From positions 1,240,001-1,304,000 of the forward strand of contig OZ244776.1 of the NCBI GenBank assembly GCA_965219515.1: a DNA stretch of 64,000 bases, given 5' to 3'. A model generated the notes under the pieces. It was not told the DNA's origin, did not search any database, and saw only the letters and a program-made list of their open reading frames with translations. Below are positions 43,823 to 54,040 of the stretch, piece after piece. How positions within the stretch are numbered: position 1 is the first letter of the stretch; every line of letters begins with the position of its first letter. The stretch comes from Ilyomonas sp965219515. GTDB lineage: Bacteria > Bacteroidota > Bacteroidia > Chitinophagales > Chitinophagaceae. Position numbers and translations under genes: made by a program.

Positions 43823-44845
43823 ATGGAAGAAGCAAGTAAAAAATTCAATATCCTTTCCATTGATGGTGGTGGACTACGAGGAATAATACCGGCAAAAGTC
43901 CTATCAGAGTTAGAACAGGAAATGCAACGCATTAATCCTGATAAAAAACTGTATGAATACTTTGACTTAATCTGTGGTACTTCTACAGGTGCAATACTCG
44001 CCATTGCTATTGCACTTGGAATTCCTGCTGCCGACTTGGTTAAATTCTATAAGGAACATGCAAAGCTGATTTTTCCAAAATGGTATTTAAAGGTTTTGCC
44101 CAGTAGTAGCCGGGCAGTTGTAACTTCTATTTATAGCAATAAGCAACTACGTAAGAAGTTAGAAGAGACTTATTCTGCCGCAAACGGCGGCATGCCGCCA
44201 ACACTTAATGATTTAAAAGCAAATGTATGTATACCTACATTTAATGGCGTTGATGGCAAAATCAATGTGCTAAAAACTCGCCATAATGAAGAATATGTAC
44301 GTGATTATAAATTACCGGCTCATGAAGTAGCTTTATCCAGCGCTTCTGCTCCTATCTACTTTCCGCCACACACATTTTCCTTTTCAAACGGACATGGTTC
44401 TGGCTCAAATGTAAACATGATAGACGGTGGAGTGTTTGCCAATAATCCTTCATTAATCGGCATTCTTGAAGCAACGGATAAATTAGGTCATAACTTCTCT
44501 GACATTCGCTTATTATCACTGGGAACAGGCAAAGGGAAACATGTCATTAAAACTGGCTGGAAGCCAAAGGATATGTGATATTGGCTATTCCCAAAACCAC
44601 GGCTATTAGATATCATCTTAGACAGCCAGGCACAAATTACTGAGCAATACATTTCTTTTCTTAAAAGATTGGTAGCAAAGCAGGATAATGGTTTTGATTA
44701 CTTGCGAATACAATATGACTTAGGTGGCGATACAATCAATCTGAATACTTCAGACAACAAAGACTTACAAAGACTTGAAGCAATCGGAGATGAGTTATCT
44801 AAAAATCACCTTCAAAATATTCTTAAATTTTTAAAACAGAAATAA
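43823..44845 (+). pseudogene. capV: CBASS patatin-like phospholipase effector (CapV-type), interrupted by TGA
   Basis: The first 251 codons encode a patatin domain: the oxyanion motif D-G-G-G-L-R-G (14-20), the nucleophile elbow G-T-S-T-G with Ser54, and the catalytic aspartate in MIDGGVFANNP (D201). TGA at 44576-44578 ends the frame, but the same frame continues for 88 codons (YWLFPKPRLLDIILDSQAQI and on to KFLKQK) to TAA at 44843. One base change from TGG would give a normal 340-residue protein. CapV enzymes degrade membrane phospholipids when activated by a cyclic nucleotide. The catalytic residues all precede the stop, so a truncated enzyme is conceivable but probably unstable or not activatable. 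It is followed after one base by the cyclase gene. Confidence 0.85.
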
Positions 44846-44846
44846 C

Positions 44847-45797
44847 ATGGCTAATTGTCACGAATTGTTCCAACAGTATCACAGTAAAATTTGTATAGGT
44901 GGTAAGAAAAAGGAACGAATGATTAACTCTAAAAGTGGATTAAGAGATAGAATCCGTAAATGGTTTAAAGATAACCACCCGGACTATGTACCTAAATTCT
45001 ACATTCAAGGTTCGCATAAGATGAAAAATGGTATTCGTACTGGGGAGGATATTTGCGATTTAGATGATGGTATTTATTTTTTTAGGGAACCAGATGTTAC
45101 TGCTACAACGCTACAGGGCTGGGTGTGGGAGGCAGTTAATGGTTATACCGATACAACACCGGAGCATAGAAAAAAGTGCATTCGTTCAATATTTGCATGT
45201 GATTATGAAGTAGATCATCCGGTTTATTATAAAATAGATGGTCAGTGTTATAAAATTGCGATTAAGAATACCGGCTTTGAAAACAGTGACCCTAAAGCAA
45301 TGGTTGATTGGTTCAACAAAAAGAAAGATAAGGATGGCAAACTTGTAAGACATACCATGTATTTAAAAGGATGGTGTGATAACCATGACAGGAAAATGCC
45401 CCCTGGCTTAGCAATGACAATTTTGGCATCCAATGCGAAAGAAAAAATTGTACTCAACGACAGGGATGACATTACTATCAGAGACATTCTAAAAGAGATA
45501 AAAAAAGCATTGGATATTAAATTTGAGTGTATCGTTCCGGCTGCACCTAATGATGATTTATTTGCAAATTATGACGAGGAACGGAAAAACAACTTTCTTG
45601 CCGCATTGCAGGAGTTTATTGAGGATGCGGAGAAAGCATTAAAAGAAGAAAATCAGCTTAAAGCCTGTAAGCTGTGGCAAAACCACTTAGGTAGCAGATT
45701 TCCAGACGGAGAAGACAAAAAGGAGCAAACAGATTCAAAGATTTATACAACTGTAGCCACTGGTGCAAGCACATCAAAACCTTGGGCTAATGAATAA
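44847..45797 (+). CDS. CD-NTase (cGAS/DncV-like nucleotidyltransferase) of CBASS
   Basis: A 316-residue protein with the nucleotidyltransferase core GS (QGSHKMKNGI, residues 54-63) and D-x-D (CDLDDGIYF, aspartates 71 and 73), the later acidic strand in FACDYEVDHPV and the QCYKIAIKN strand. On phage infection such enzymes make a cyclic di- or trinucleotide that switches on the effector; the product here cannot be predicted. The C-terminus is a flexible tail ending SKPWANE; in type II CBASS the cyclase tail is conjugated by an E2-like enzyme. The gene overlaps the E2-like gene by eight bases and appears intact. Confidence 0.87.
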   Translation: MANCHELFQQYHSKICIGGKKKERMINSKSGLRDRIRKWFKDNHPDYVPKFYIQGSHKMKNGIRTGEDICDLDDGIYFFREPDVTATTLQGWVWEAVNGYTDTTPEHRKKCIRSIFACDYEVDHPVYYKIDGQCYKIAIKNTGFENSDPKAMVDWFNKKKDKDGKLVRHTMYLKGWCDNHDRKMPPGLAMTILASNAKEKIVLNDRDDITIRDILKEIKKALDIKFECIVPAAPNDDLFANYDEERKNNFLAALQEFIEDAEKALKEENQLKACKLWQNHLGSRFPDGEDKKEQTDSKIYTTVATGASTSKPWANE

Positions 45798-46446
45798 GGG
45801 TTTTGCAAATTTTAAAGCGGAAGCTTTAAATATCCATCAACAATATCCTAAATTAACATATTCAGAAAGCGAAGATGGCGTACCATATATCTTTGGAGCA
45901 TTAGAACTGAATGATGAAGAAGGTGGGCTAATAGATAGCTATTTCATACGAATTCAGCCGACACCTGATTATCCACTTCGCTTTCCGTATGTGTTTGAAA
46001 CCAACGGAAGAATACCAGTAAACGTTGATTGGCATGTATTTCCGGATGAGCACTGCTGCATTAAAGCCATTCCTGAAGAAATAATTATCTGCAAACATGG
46101 CATCACTTTACTTCAGTTTATTGCAAAGCAAGTTGTACCCTATTTTTTCAATCAGAAATACCGAGAACTTCATGGCTATTTTTTAAACGAGCGGTCACAC
46201 GGCGTACAAGGCAGTATTGAATTTTTTAAGGACGCATTTAAAACAGATGATTTAAAAACAATCGCCAAAGGCTTACTGTTCATCAAAAGTCGCAATGAAC
46301 CAATCCGAACAGCCAAATGTTTTTGTGGTAGTGAAGAAAAATATCGCAAATGTCACAGAGAGACATTTAGGCTCTTAAACTTATTCAATAATGAAGAATT
46401 GAATCTATACATACAAATGATTATTTCTGCAATCCCCAAAATCTAA
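45790..46446 (+). CDS. E2-like conjugation protein of short type II CBASS, with SEC-C tail
   Basis: A 218-residue protein. Residues 1-150 resemble a bacterial E2-like fold: YFIRIQPTPDYPLRFPYVFE, then WHVFPDEHCCIKA, where the H-x-F-P-x-x-x-C pattern puts the candidate catalytic cysteine at 89 or 90. The C-terminus has C-F-C-G-S-E-E-K-Y-R-K-C-H, a SEC-C zinc motif (about 186-198). In type II-short CBASS an E2 without E1 or JAB partner controls the cyclase by attaching to its C-terminus. The start at 45790 is set by the overlap with the cyclase stop. No E1 or JAB gene follows. Confidence 0.75.
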   Translation: MNKGFANFKAEALNIHQQYPKLTYSESEDGVPYIFGALELNDEEGGLIDSYFIRIQPTPDYPLRFPYVFETNGRIPVNVDWHVFPDEHCCIKAIPEEIIICKHGITLLQFIAKQVVPYFFNQKYRELHGYFLNERSHGVQGSIEFFKDAFKTDDLKTIAKGLLFIKSRNEPIRTAKCFCGSEEKYRKCHRETFRLLNLFNNEELNLYIQMIISAIPKI

Positions 46447-46625
46447 AATCCCTTTTACTCAATCTTCTCTTTCAAAAGTTTAAGTGAAATCATTGAAAAT
46501 CACTCTCACTATTACAATTTCCTTGCTTACTACCCTATCCTATATTCCACATAAACAACATATTATTTTTTCTTTCTCCTCTCTCCAAATTTTCTTTAGT
46601 TTGCTCTCCAGAAATAACCGAATCC

Positions 46626-48550
46626 ATGACTGCTGAGCAATTGAAACATTTAGAGAAAAACTTATGGCAGGCTGCCGATAAACTACGGGTTGACAGTGGC
46701 TTAAAAGCAAGCGAGTATTCAACCCCTATTTTGGGCATTATTTTTCTTCGCTTTGCTTCAATTCGCTACAACAAGGTAAAACCCGAAATTGAGGCTGTAT
46801 TAGCGGCACAGCAAGGCTCCAGGCTTCAACAAACAGAAGCTGATATTGCCATTATCAAATGTGGCTTTTACCTACCCGAAGAAGCACAATATAATTATTT
46901 ACTAACCCTGCCTGAACAAGAAAATATTGCCTGGCAATTAAGAAGGCAATGGAACTGATTGAACAATACAAACCTGAACTGGTAGATAGCCTGCCCAAAG
47001 ATGAATACTTTAAACTGGTAAAGTCGGATGATAACAGCCTGCCAAAATCACTCTTAAAAACCTTTGCCGATATACCGGAAGATGCCACCGGAGATGTGTT
47101 TGGTAAAGTGTATGAATATTTCCTTGCCGAATTTGCTTTGGCTGAAGGGCAGGGCGGCGGAGAATTTTTCACGCCTACCAGTGTAGTAAAGCTAATGGTA
47201 GAAATGATTGAGCCATAAAAGGGAACCATTTTTGATCCTGCCTGTGGCTCGGGAGGTATGTTTGTACAAAGCTCTTATTTCGTTGACCGCCGGAGAAACG
47301 AACTGCACGATACAGACACCAAAGATTTAATGGTTTATGGCACAGAACGAACGCCTGAAACGGTGAAGCTGGCAAGAATGAACCTTGCTGTAAACGGACT
47401 TCGCGGCGAAATAACACCGGCTAACAGTTATTACGAAGACCCGTATAATAGCTATGAGAAGTTTGATTATGTGATGGCAAATCCCCCGTTTAATGTGGAT
47501 GATGTGAATCTGGATAAAGTGAAGGCGCAGCAGCGATTTAATGAATATGGAATACCAAAAAACAAAACAAAAAATACGGGTAAGAAAAAAGACAATCCTG
47601 ATACGGTGCCTAATGCAAACTATCTCTGGATAAACTTATTTGCCACATCGCTGAAGCCTAATGGAAGAGCAGCGCTGGTGATGGCTAACAGCGCCAGCGA
47701 TGCACGCAACAGCGAAGCCGATATACGCAGGAACCTGATTGAAAATGGCGTAATTGATTGTATGCTTACGCTGCCAAAGAATATGTTTTATACCGTTACA
47801 TTGCCGGCAACACTTTGGTTTTTTGATAAATCGAAAGCGGGCGGCGAACCAAAAATTTTATTCATTGATGCACGTAATATTTTCAGGCAGGTTACCAGAG
47901 CTTTGAGAGAATTTACAGAAGAACACATTCAAAACATAGCCACCATCATTCGCTTATTTCGGGGAGAAACAGACTGGTTTGCCGAATTGGTTGAAAAATA
48001 CAAAACACTGGCAGCAGACTATGAGTTAACCGCATTGGCGATTGAACAGCGCGGGTATGAATTGGAAAACGAGTTTCCTGATTTTGATTTTGTAAATGAG
48101 GCAGGAAATATTGTAAATGGTTTAAAACTTTCTACTGAAATGTTGCCCGACAAATTGTTCGGCAAAGCGCAAAAGGCACAGCACAAACAATTCCTGAAAA
48201 GAAAAAATGAATTAGAGATTGAGTATACAAACGCTTGCAGGCAAAAGGATTATTATAACAATCAGGTGAAATGGTTGCAGGAACGCTTTCCAAATGGTGT
48301 TTACGAGGATGTAACCGGCTTGTGTAAAGCCGCTACATTAGAAGATATTCAAGAGCAGGATTACAGCCTGAATCCAGGACGTTATGTGGGCGTGGTGATT
48401 GAGGAAGATGGATTGACGGAAGAGGGGTTTTTGACTGAGATGAAAGAAAGGCATGATGCTTTACATAATTTAAATATTAAGGCGATAGAGATAGGTAAAA
48501 CAATTGAGGAAAATATAATGATGTTTGATGGAAAACTGGAAGCTTTATAA
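46626..48550 (+). pseudogene. hsdM: type I restriction-modification methyltransferase HsdM, frameshifted and interrupted
   Basis: HsdM_N domain (EKNLWQAADKLR, LGIIFLRF) runs to about 46932, where one lost base shifts the frame; it resumes with IKKAMELIEQYKPELVD. TAA at 47216-47218 then interrupts the frame between MIEP and KGTIFDPACGSGGMF, where a tyrosine codon is expected. After that the methyltransferase core is intact: FDPACGSGGMF binds SAM and the catalytic N-P-P-F is in VMANPPFNV. A normal protein would have about 640 residues. Two independent lesions make it non-functional unless both are sequence errors. It overlaps hsdS by 26 bases. Confidence 0.88.
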
Positions 48551-50300
48551 ATTCGAAGATGCTGTTCAATGTAATCCTTCTATATTATTGAAAAAAGGTG
48601 AGATAGTTGAAAACTGTGAGATGGAAGACATCAATCCCAGTTATCGTTTTCTTTATCCTCGGGAGGGAAAGCTTTATAACGGGAGCAACTCAAAATTTCA
48701 AAATGGAGATACTGTGTTTGCCCGAATAACACCTTGTTTAGAAAATGGAATAAGTGATAACGACTTTGTATTTCACCTCTGCAAAACAAATCTTATTAGA
48801 GATACAGCCGTTAATAGCATGACAGGTGCTTCGGGCAGACAAAGGGCAGATATAAAAGCAGTTAAAAACATTGATTTATTGTTGCCGCCTCTTTCTACGC
48901 AATAACGCATTGCCTCTATTTTAAATGTTTACGACGACTTAATAGAAGCAAATACAGAACGCATTAAATTACTGGAAGAAACAGCCAGCCAGTTGTATAA
49001 AGAATGGTTTGTAAGAATGCGGTTTCCGGATTATCGAAATACAAAGTCTGGGAAGGGAATACCGGAAGGATGGAAAATAAAAAAAGTTGGGAATGCATTT
49101 AGTGTATTAGGTGGTGGGACACCGTCAACTGAAATTGAAGATTATTGGAATGGAAACATTAATTGGTTTACTCCAACAGATGTTACGGGTTCAGATAGTA
49201 TATTTTTATCCGAAGGAACTGATAAAATCACAGAAAAGGGGTAAAAAAAAAGTTCAGCTAGCTTGTTCCCACCTTATTCAATTATGATGACAAGCAGAGC
49301 TACAATAGGTGCAGTTGGCATAAACACTGCTTATAGTTGCACCAATCAAGGATTTATCACATGTCTTCCAAACGAGGAATTACCCTACACTTATTTGTAT
49401 CATTGGATTTGCTCCAATAAAGAGACCTTTGAAATGTTTGCATCCGGTTCTACTTTTTTGGAAATTACAAAAGGTAGTTTTAAAAAAATTCCTATTTTAA
49501 TTCCCGAAAAGGATATAATAAATAAGTACCATAAAATCGTTGACCCATTATTCAACCAAATAAGTATTCTTCAACAACAAAACACTCAACTCCGCCAAAT
49601 ACGTGATAGATTGTTACCGCGGTTAATCAGCGGGAAGTTGCAAGTACCAATGGAAGCAAAGGGAAAAGTTATTTCAATGACTGCTAAACCAGAGCTAAAC
49701 ATTGTGGCTGACGAAAAAGCAGCATATAAAAAATCAAATCCTTACTTCAAAAGAAGAGTGTTAGCAGCATACATTATTGACACATTAAAGGACCACTCTA
49801 CATTTGGGCATGTAAAGCTGATGAAGCTAATGTTCTTATGTGAATACTTGGTAAAAATTAAAATAGCAAGTAATTATCATCGGGATGCCGCAGGACCGTA
49901 TGATAATAAAATGATGAGGTCAATTGATGTACAGCTTAAGAAAAGCAATTGGTTTGAGGCAATCAAAATGCAAAGAGAAAACCATACTTACTATTTATAT
50001 AAACCATTAGCCAAGTGCGATGAATATAAAGAGTGGTTTGAGAAATATTATGCCGATAAGAAGAATCTGATTGATGAATTGATAGCAATGTTTGGAACAC
50101 AAAAAACACAAAAGGTAGAAATGGTTGCTACGCTGTATAAGGCGTGGTTAGACTTGTCAAAAGAGCAAGATTATGTTTCTGAAGATGAGCTTGTGTATGA
50201 AGTTTTAAACAATTGGCATGATAGCAAAAAACAAATTGATGAAAGCCGGTGGAGAAAATGTATTGTTTGGATGAATAACAAACAATGGATAACCACATAA
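48525..50300 (+). pseudogene. hsdS: type I specificity subunit HsdS with C-terminal Panacea-like domain, two in-frame stops
   Basis: Two target-recognition domains: the first 48525-48990 (KLYKFEDAVQCNPS, NGDTVFARITPCLENG), the second from 49050 (WKIKKVGNAFSVLGGGTPST). They are separated by a helical spacer RIKLLEETASQLYKEWFVR. The frame is interrupted by TAA at 48903 (after LSTQ, continuing RIASIL) and TAA at 49242 (after ITEKG, continuing KKSSASLFPPYS). From about 49750 the C-terminus adds about 180 residues (HVKLMKLMFLCEYLV, RDAAGPYDNKMMRSID) resembling the Panacea/DUF4065 antitoxin domain, an unusual fusion. Without HsdS the complex cannot recognise DNA. Confidence 0.82.
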
Positions 50301-50318
50301 TTATTACCTATATCAGTC

Positions 50319-53300
50319 ATGCCTAACATTATCACAGAGAATCAGATTGAGAGAGCCATCATTGATGTCTTTGTAAATAATTTAGGGTATCACCACATCA
50401 ATTGTTTTGAAAAGGACACGACCGGGCGAAGTGGCGAACGTGAAGTAGTTATAAAATTTCTATTAAAGCAATGCCTAACAAGACTGAACAAACACTTACC
50501 ATCGCTCGCTATTGAACAGGCTCTGGAGCAACTTTGTCAAAGCCGTTTAGATAAAAGTGATTTTACAGCCAACCGTGAGATTCACGGATTAATAAAAAAT
50601 GGAGTTCCCATGTTCATCACTAATGAGAAAGGGAAAGACGAACCAGCAACCGTACAGGTGATAGACTTTAACGAGAAATCTAATAATGACTACTTGGTAG
50701 TTTCACAGCTTTGGATTGAAGGGAAAGTTTACCGCAGGCGCCCCGATTTAATTGTGTATGTAAATGGCTTACCGTTATTTTTTATTGAACTAAAAAACAG
50801 CAACATCGGTTTGCGCAATGCGTATGATGATAACTTAACTAACTATCGCAAGGATATTCCGCTGCTCTTTCATTATAATGCATTGTGCATACTTAGCAAC
50901 GGACTTGAAACAAAATGCGGTTCTTTTAATGCCGGCTATGAATATTTCTTTCATTGGTTGCGTCCTACCGATGAAAAGCAGGTGCCAGATAAAGAACGTA
51001 TCCGGCAATTCGGCGTTAGCTTAGATTATGCCGTGTTGGGCTTATGCGAAAAGAAACGACTGTTGGATTATGTAGAGAATTTCATTCTGTTTTATAAAGG
51101 CGCTCAAAAAATATCAGCGAAGAACCACCAATTTTTAGGTGTTAATAATACGGTTCAAAATTTTGCTTCGCGCCTGCAGCACGACAGGGAAGGAACCGAT
51201 AAAGCCAATAAAGGAAAGCTGGGCGTATTCTGGCATACACAAGGCAGCGGTAAAAGTTTCAGCATGATATTTTTTGCCTTTAAAATATTCAGAAAATTTA
51301 GTGGCAATTTTACCTTCCTCATTGTTACTGACCGCGATGATTTAGACGGTCAGATTTATCGCAATTTTTTACATGCTGGTGCTTTCAGTGAAGCAACCAA
51401 ATGTCAACCAAAAGACAGTGAAGATTTAAGAAGCATGTTGCAAACCAACACCCGTTACATCTTTACACTGATACATAAATTTCGTTACGATAAGGGCAGA
51501 CAATATCCGGTATTATCTTCCCGAAACAATATTGTTGTGATCATAGATGAAGCTCACAGGACACAGTATAAAGAACTTGCCGAAAACATGCGTGATGGCT
51601 TGCCCAATGCGCAGTACATAGCTTTTACCGGCACACCTTTGTTGGGCAGTAAAAAGCAAACCAATGAATGGTTTGGCAAAACCGTGTCGGAATACAACTT
51701 CAAACAAAGCATTGAAGATGGAGCTACCGTTCCTCTTTTCTACCATAAGCGGGTGCCGGAAGTGTTGCTGCAAAACGATGACATTAACGATGACCTGGCA
51801 GATATTGTAAGCGATGAAAACATTACAGAAGAAGGGCAGCAACGTTTAGAGCGGGAGTTTGCACAGGAAATGAGCATTTTAAAACGTGACAGTCGCCTTG
51901 AACGAATTGCCGAAGATATTGTTTATCATTTTCCGCGCCGCGGTTATCTAGGCAAAGGCATGGTCGTAATCGTTGATAAGTTCACGGCGGTAAAGATGTA
52001 TGATAAAGTAAAAAGGCTTTGGGAAGAAGAAAAGCGAACCATCAGGAAGCAAATAAATAAAAGCACCAATGGCAAAGAAAAAGAAGAATTAGGTGCAATG
52101 CTGGAATGGATGCGCAAAACAGATATGGCAGTAGTGATAAGTGAAGAAGCTGGTGAAGAGGAAAAATTCAGAAAACAAGGTTTAGATATAAAGCCTCACC
52201 GCGAGCGGATGCAGGCAACAGATGAAAACGGAAAAGAACTGGAAGATAAATTTAAAGATGAAAACGATTCTTTACAACTGGTGTTTGTATGCAGTATGTG
52301 GCTCACCGGTTTTGATGCGCCTACTGTTTCCACCTTGTATTTAGATAAACCAATGAAAGACCATACCCTGATGCAAACCATTGCAAGGGCAAACAGGGTT
52401 ACTGATTTTACCATTTACAACAAACCGAAAACTAGTGGGTTGATTGTAGATTATTACAATGTTTTCCGCAACTTGAAAAAAGCATTTGCTTCTTATGGAG
52501 GCGGTTCTATAAGTGGTGAGGAAGCAGCTAAAGAAGAAGCCCCTGTGCAGGAGAAAGACAACTTGTATGTGTTGCTGCAAGACGCAATTAAGGAATGTGA
52601 AGATTTCTGCCAAACCATTGATGTGGACCTGAAAAAAATTGCTGAAGCAGATGTTGTGTTCAGTAAACTGAGTTTGTTTGATGAATATGCAGATAAGATA
52701 GTAGCGAAGGACGAACAGAAAAAACAATTCTTTGTTTATAGCAATACGATTGATGCCTTGTACGAGGCTTGCAAACCTGAGATTTTGAGCAGGCGAAAAG
52801 AATTCTTACTGGTTGCCGTTATCCGTTATTTAAGAGAAGTGATAGAAGGTAAAGCTGAAAGAAAAGACTTGGACAGTGCAAAACGAAAAATCAGCCTGTT
52901 GCTGGATGAGAGTATTGTTGCAGATTCAGCTTTTACTGACAGGCAGCGACTGGATGAAAGTGAAGGTAAGTATGGTATTAAAGCATGGAAGCAAATTGAT
53001 CTAAGCAAGTTGGATATAGATAAATTAAGAGAAGAATATAAGCAAGCTCCTTATAAAAACATTGAGATCTCGGATTTGCGAGCCTTTATCACAGATAAAC
53101 TGCATCAGATGATGGAAGAAAACACAACCCGCGGCAGTTTTGCGCAGAGGCTTCAGGAAATTATTAACTGGTATAACGCAGGCAATTCTACGAATGAAGA
53201 TTATTTCAATGATTTGATCGAATTTGTACAAAAAATGAAAGAAGAAGAAGTGCGGGCATCTCGCGAGGGTTTGTCGGAAAGCGAACTGGAATTGTTTGAT

Positions 53301-53579
53301 CTATTAAAAAAAGAAAATCTTACCAAAGACGAAGAGCAAAAGGTAAAACTGGCAGCCAAAGATCTATTGCACCGATTGCAGGAAGAAAAGCCAACTATTT
53401 TAATTAACGACTGGTACAGAGATACGCAAACCAAACTACAAGTACAAGCAACAATTAAGAAGATATTGAACGATACATTGCCTGAATCATATAATTGGAA
53501 AATTTACAGCACTAAATGCGATGTTGTCTTCAACCATTTCTTTATGATGGCACAGAATGGAAATGGTCTGTTTGCATGA
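50319..53579 (+). CDS. hsdR: type I restriction endonuclease subunit HsdR
   Basis: A 1,086-residue motor nuclease. The PD-(D/E)xK nuclease is in RRPDLIVYVNGLPLFFIELKN (aspartate and E-x-K near residues 143-157; RRPD and IELK are the key words). Walker A HTQGSGKS is near 309, DEAH in IDEAHRTQ near 410, and helicase motif VI-like ARANRVTD near 690. A helical C-terminus binds HsdM. The gene is intact, unlike hsdM and hsdS; without them it cannot load on DNA and is harmless. Starts 19 bases after hsdS. Confidence 0.93.
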   Translation: MPNIITENQIERAIIDVFVNNLGYHHINCFEKDTTGRSGEREVVIKFLLKQCLTRLNKHLPSLAIEQALEQLCQSRLDKSDFTANREIHGLIKNGVPMFITNEKGKDEPATVQVIDFNEKSNNDYLVVSQLWIEGKVYRRRPDLIVYVNGLPLFFIELKNSNIGLRNAYDDNLTNYRKDIPLLFHYNALCILSNGLETKCGSFNAGYEYFFHWLRPTDEKQVPDKERIRQFGVSLDYAVLGLCEKKRLLDYVENFILFYKGAQKISAKNHQFLGVNNTVQNFASRLQHDREGTDKANKGKLGVFWHTQGSGKSFSMIFFAFKIFRKFSGNFTFLIVTDRDDLDGQIYRNFLHAGAFSEATKCQPKDSEDLRSMLQTNTRYIFTLIHKFRYDKGRQYPVLSSRNNIVVIIDEAHRTQYKELAENMRDGLPNAQYIAFTGTPLLGSKKQTNEWFGKTVSEYNFKQSIEDGATVPLFYHKRVPEVLLQNDDINDDLADIVSDENITEEGQQRLEREFAQEMSILKRDSRLERIAEDIVYHFPRRGYLGKGMVVIVDKFTAVKMYDKVKRLWEEEKRTIRKQINKSTNGKEKEELGAMLEWMRKTDMAVVISEEAGEEEKFRKQGLDIKPHRERMQATDENGKELEDKFKDENDSLQLVFVCSMWLTGFDAPTVSTLYLDKPMKDHTLMQTIARANRVTDFTIYNKPKTSGLIVDYYNVFRNLKKAFASYGGGSISGEEAAKEEAPVQEKDNLYVLLQDAIKECEDFCQTIDVDLKKIAEADVVFSKLSLFDEYADKIVAKDEQKKQFFVYSNTIDALYEACKPEILSRRKEFLLVAVIRYLREVIEGKAERKDLDSAKRKISLLLDESIVADSAFTDRQRLDESEGKYGIKAWKQIDLSKLDIDKLREEYKQAPYKNIEISDLRAFITDKLHQMMEENTTRGSFAQRLQEIINWYNAGNSTNEDYFNDLIEFVQKMKEEEVRASREGLSESELELFDLLKKENLTKDEEQKVKLAAKDLLHRLQEEKPTILINDWYRDTQTKLQVQATIKKILNDTLPESYNWKIYSTKCDVVFNHFFMMAQNGNGLFA

Positions 53580-53599
53580 TATGGTAGAGGATTGTATAT

Positions 53600-54040
53600 T
53601 TAAGCTACCGGTTGATGGGCATACCATTCTTTCACTTCTTTTACTATTTCACTTAATGAATTATCATCTAATTTGTGCATATTCGCTTTGTTGTCAAAAA
53701 GCAAACGACCGCCCTTTTGAGGTTGTTTAATCCAAGTAAAATACCCCTTGTCTGTTTTATTATCAAATCCTACAAGCAATAAAGGAAAAGAGATATTCTT
53801 ATATTGTTCAGCAACAGATTTGACATTAATGGGGGTTCCGTTTAAAGCCTTCACTTCAACACCAAATAATCTTCCGGTTTGCTTTTGGCTTTCGCCTATG
53901 TCTATTAAATAATCAAAGAAAGAATTATTATCATCTGCTTCTTTGATGATTAATTCATTAAGCCGGGAAAAATAAACATAACCCAATTTCTCAGCCCGCC
54001 ACTCATTAAAATCTTTTTTATTATCCATTGCTCCGTTCAT
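53600..54040 (-). CDS. DUF4365-like protein, second of a pair
   Basis: About 146 residues from MNGAMDNKKDFNEW. The segments EWRAEKLGYVYFSRL, YLIDIGESQKQTGRLFGVEVKAL (E-V-K near residue 68) and SFPLLLVGFDNKTDKGYFTWI follow the nuclease-like DUF4365 pattern (acidic residue, E-x-K, then a strand). The start at 54040 overlaps the end of the upstream gene by 20 bases; a longer frame from 54100 would lie inside it. Function unknown; a PD-(D/E)xK nuclease fold is inferred. Confidence 0.6.
   Translation of the reverse strand: MNGAMDNKKDFNEWRAEKLGYVYFSRLNELIIKEADDNNSFFDYLIDIGESQKQTGRLFGVEVKALNGTPINVKSVAEQYKNISFPLLLVGFDNKTDKGYFTWIKQPQKGGRLLFDNKANMHKLDDNSLSEIVKEVKEWYAHQPVA

Noticed and set aside
44576..49244. 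Stop-codon recoding (UGA or UAA read as sense) as an explanation of in-frame stops
   Set aside because: Both codons end many intact genes in the window, the affected genes use both UGA and UAA, and one lesion is a frameshift. Mutation is simpler.
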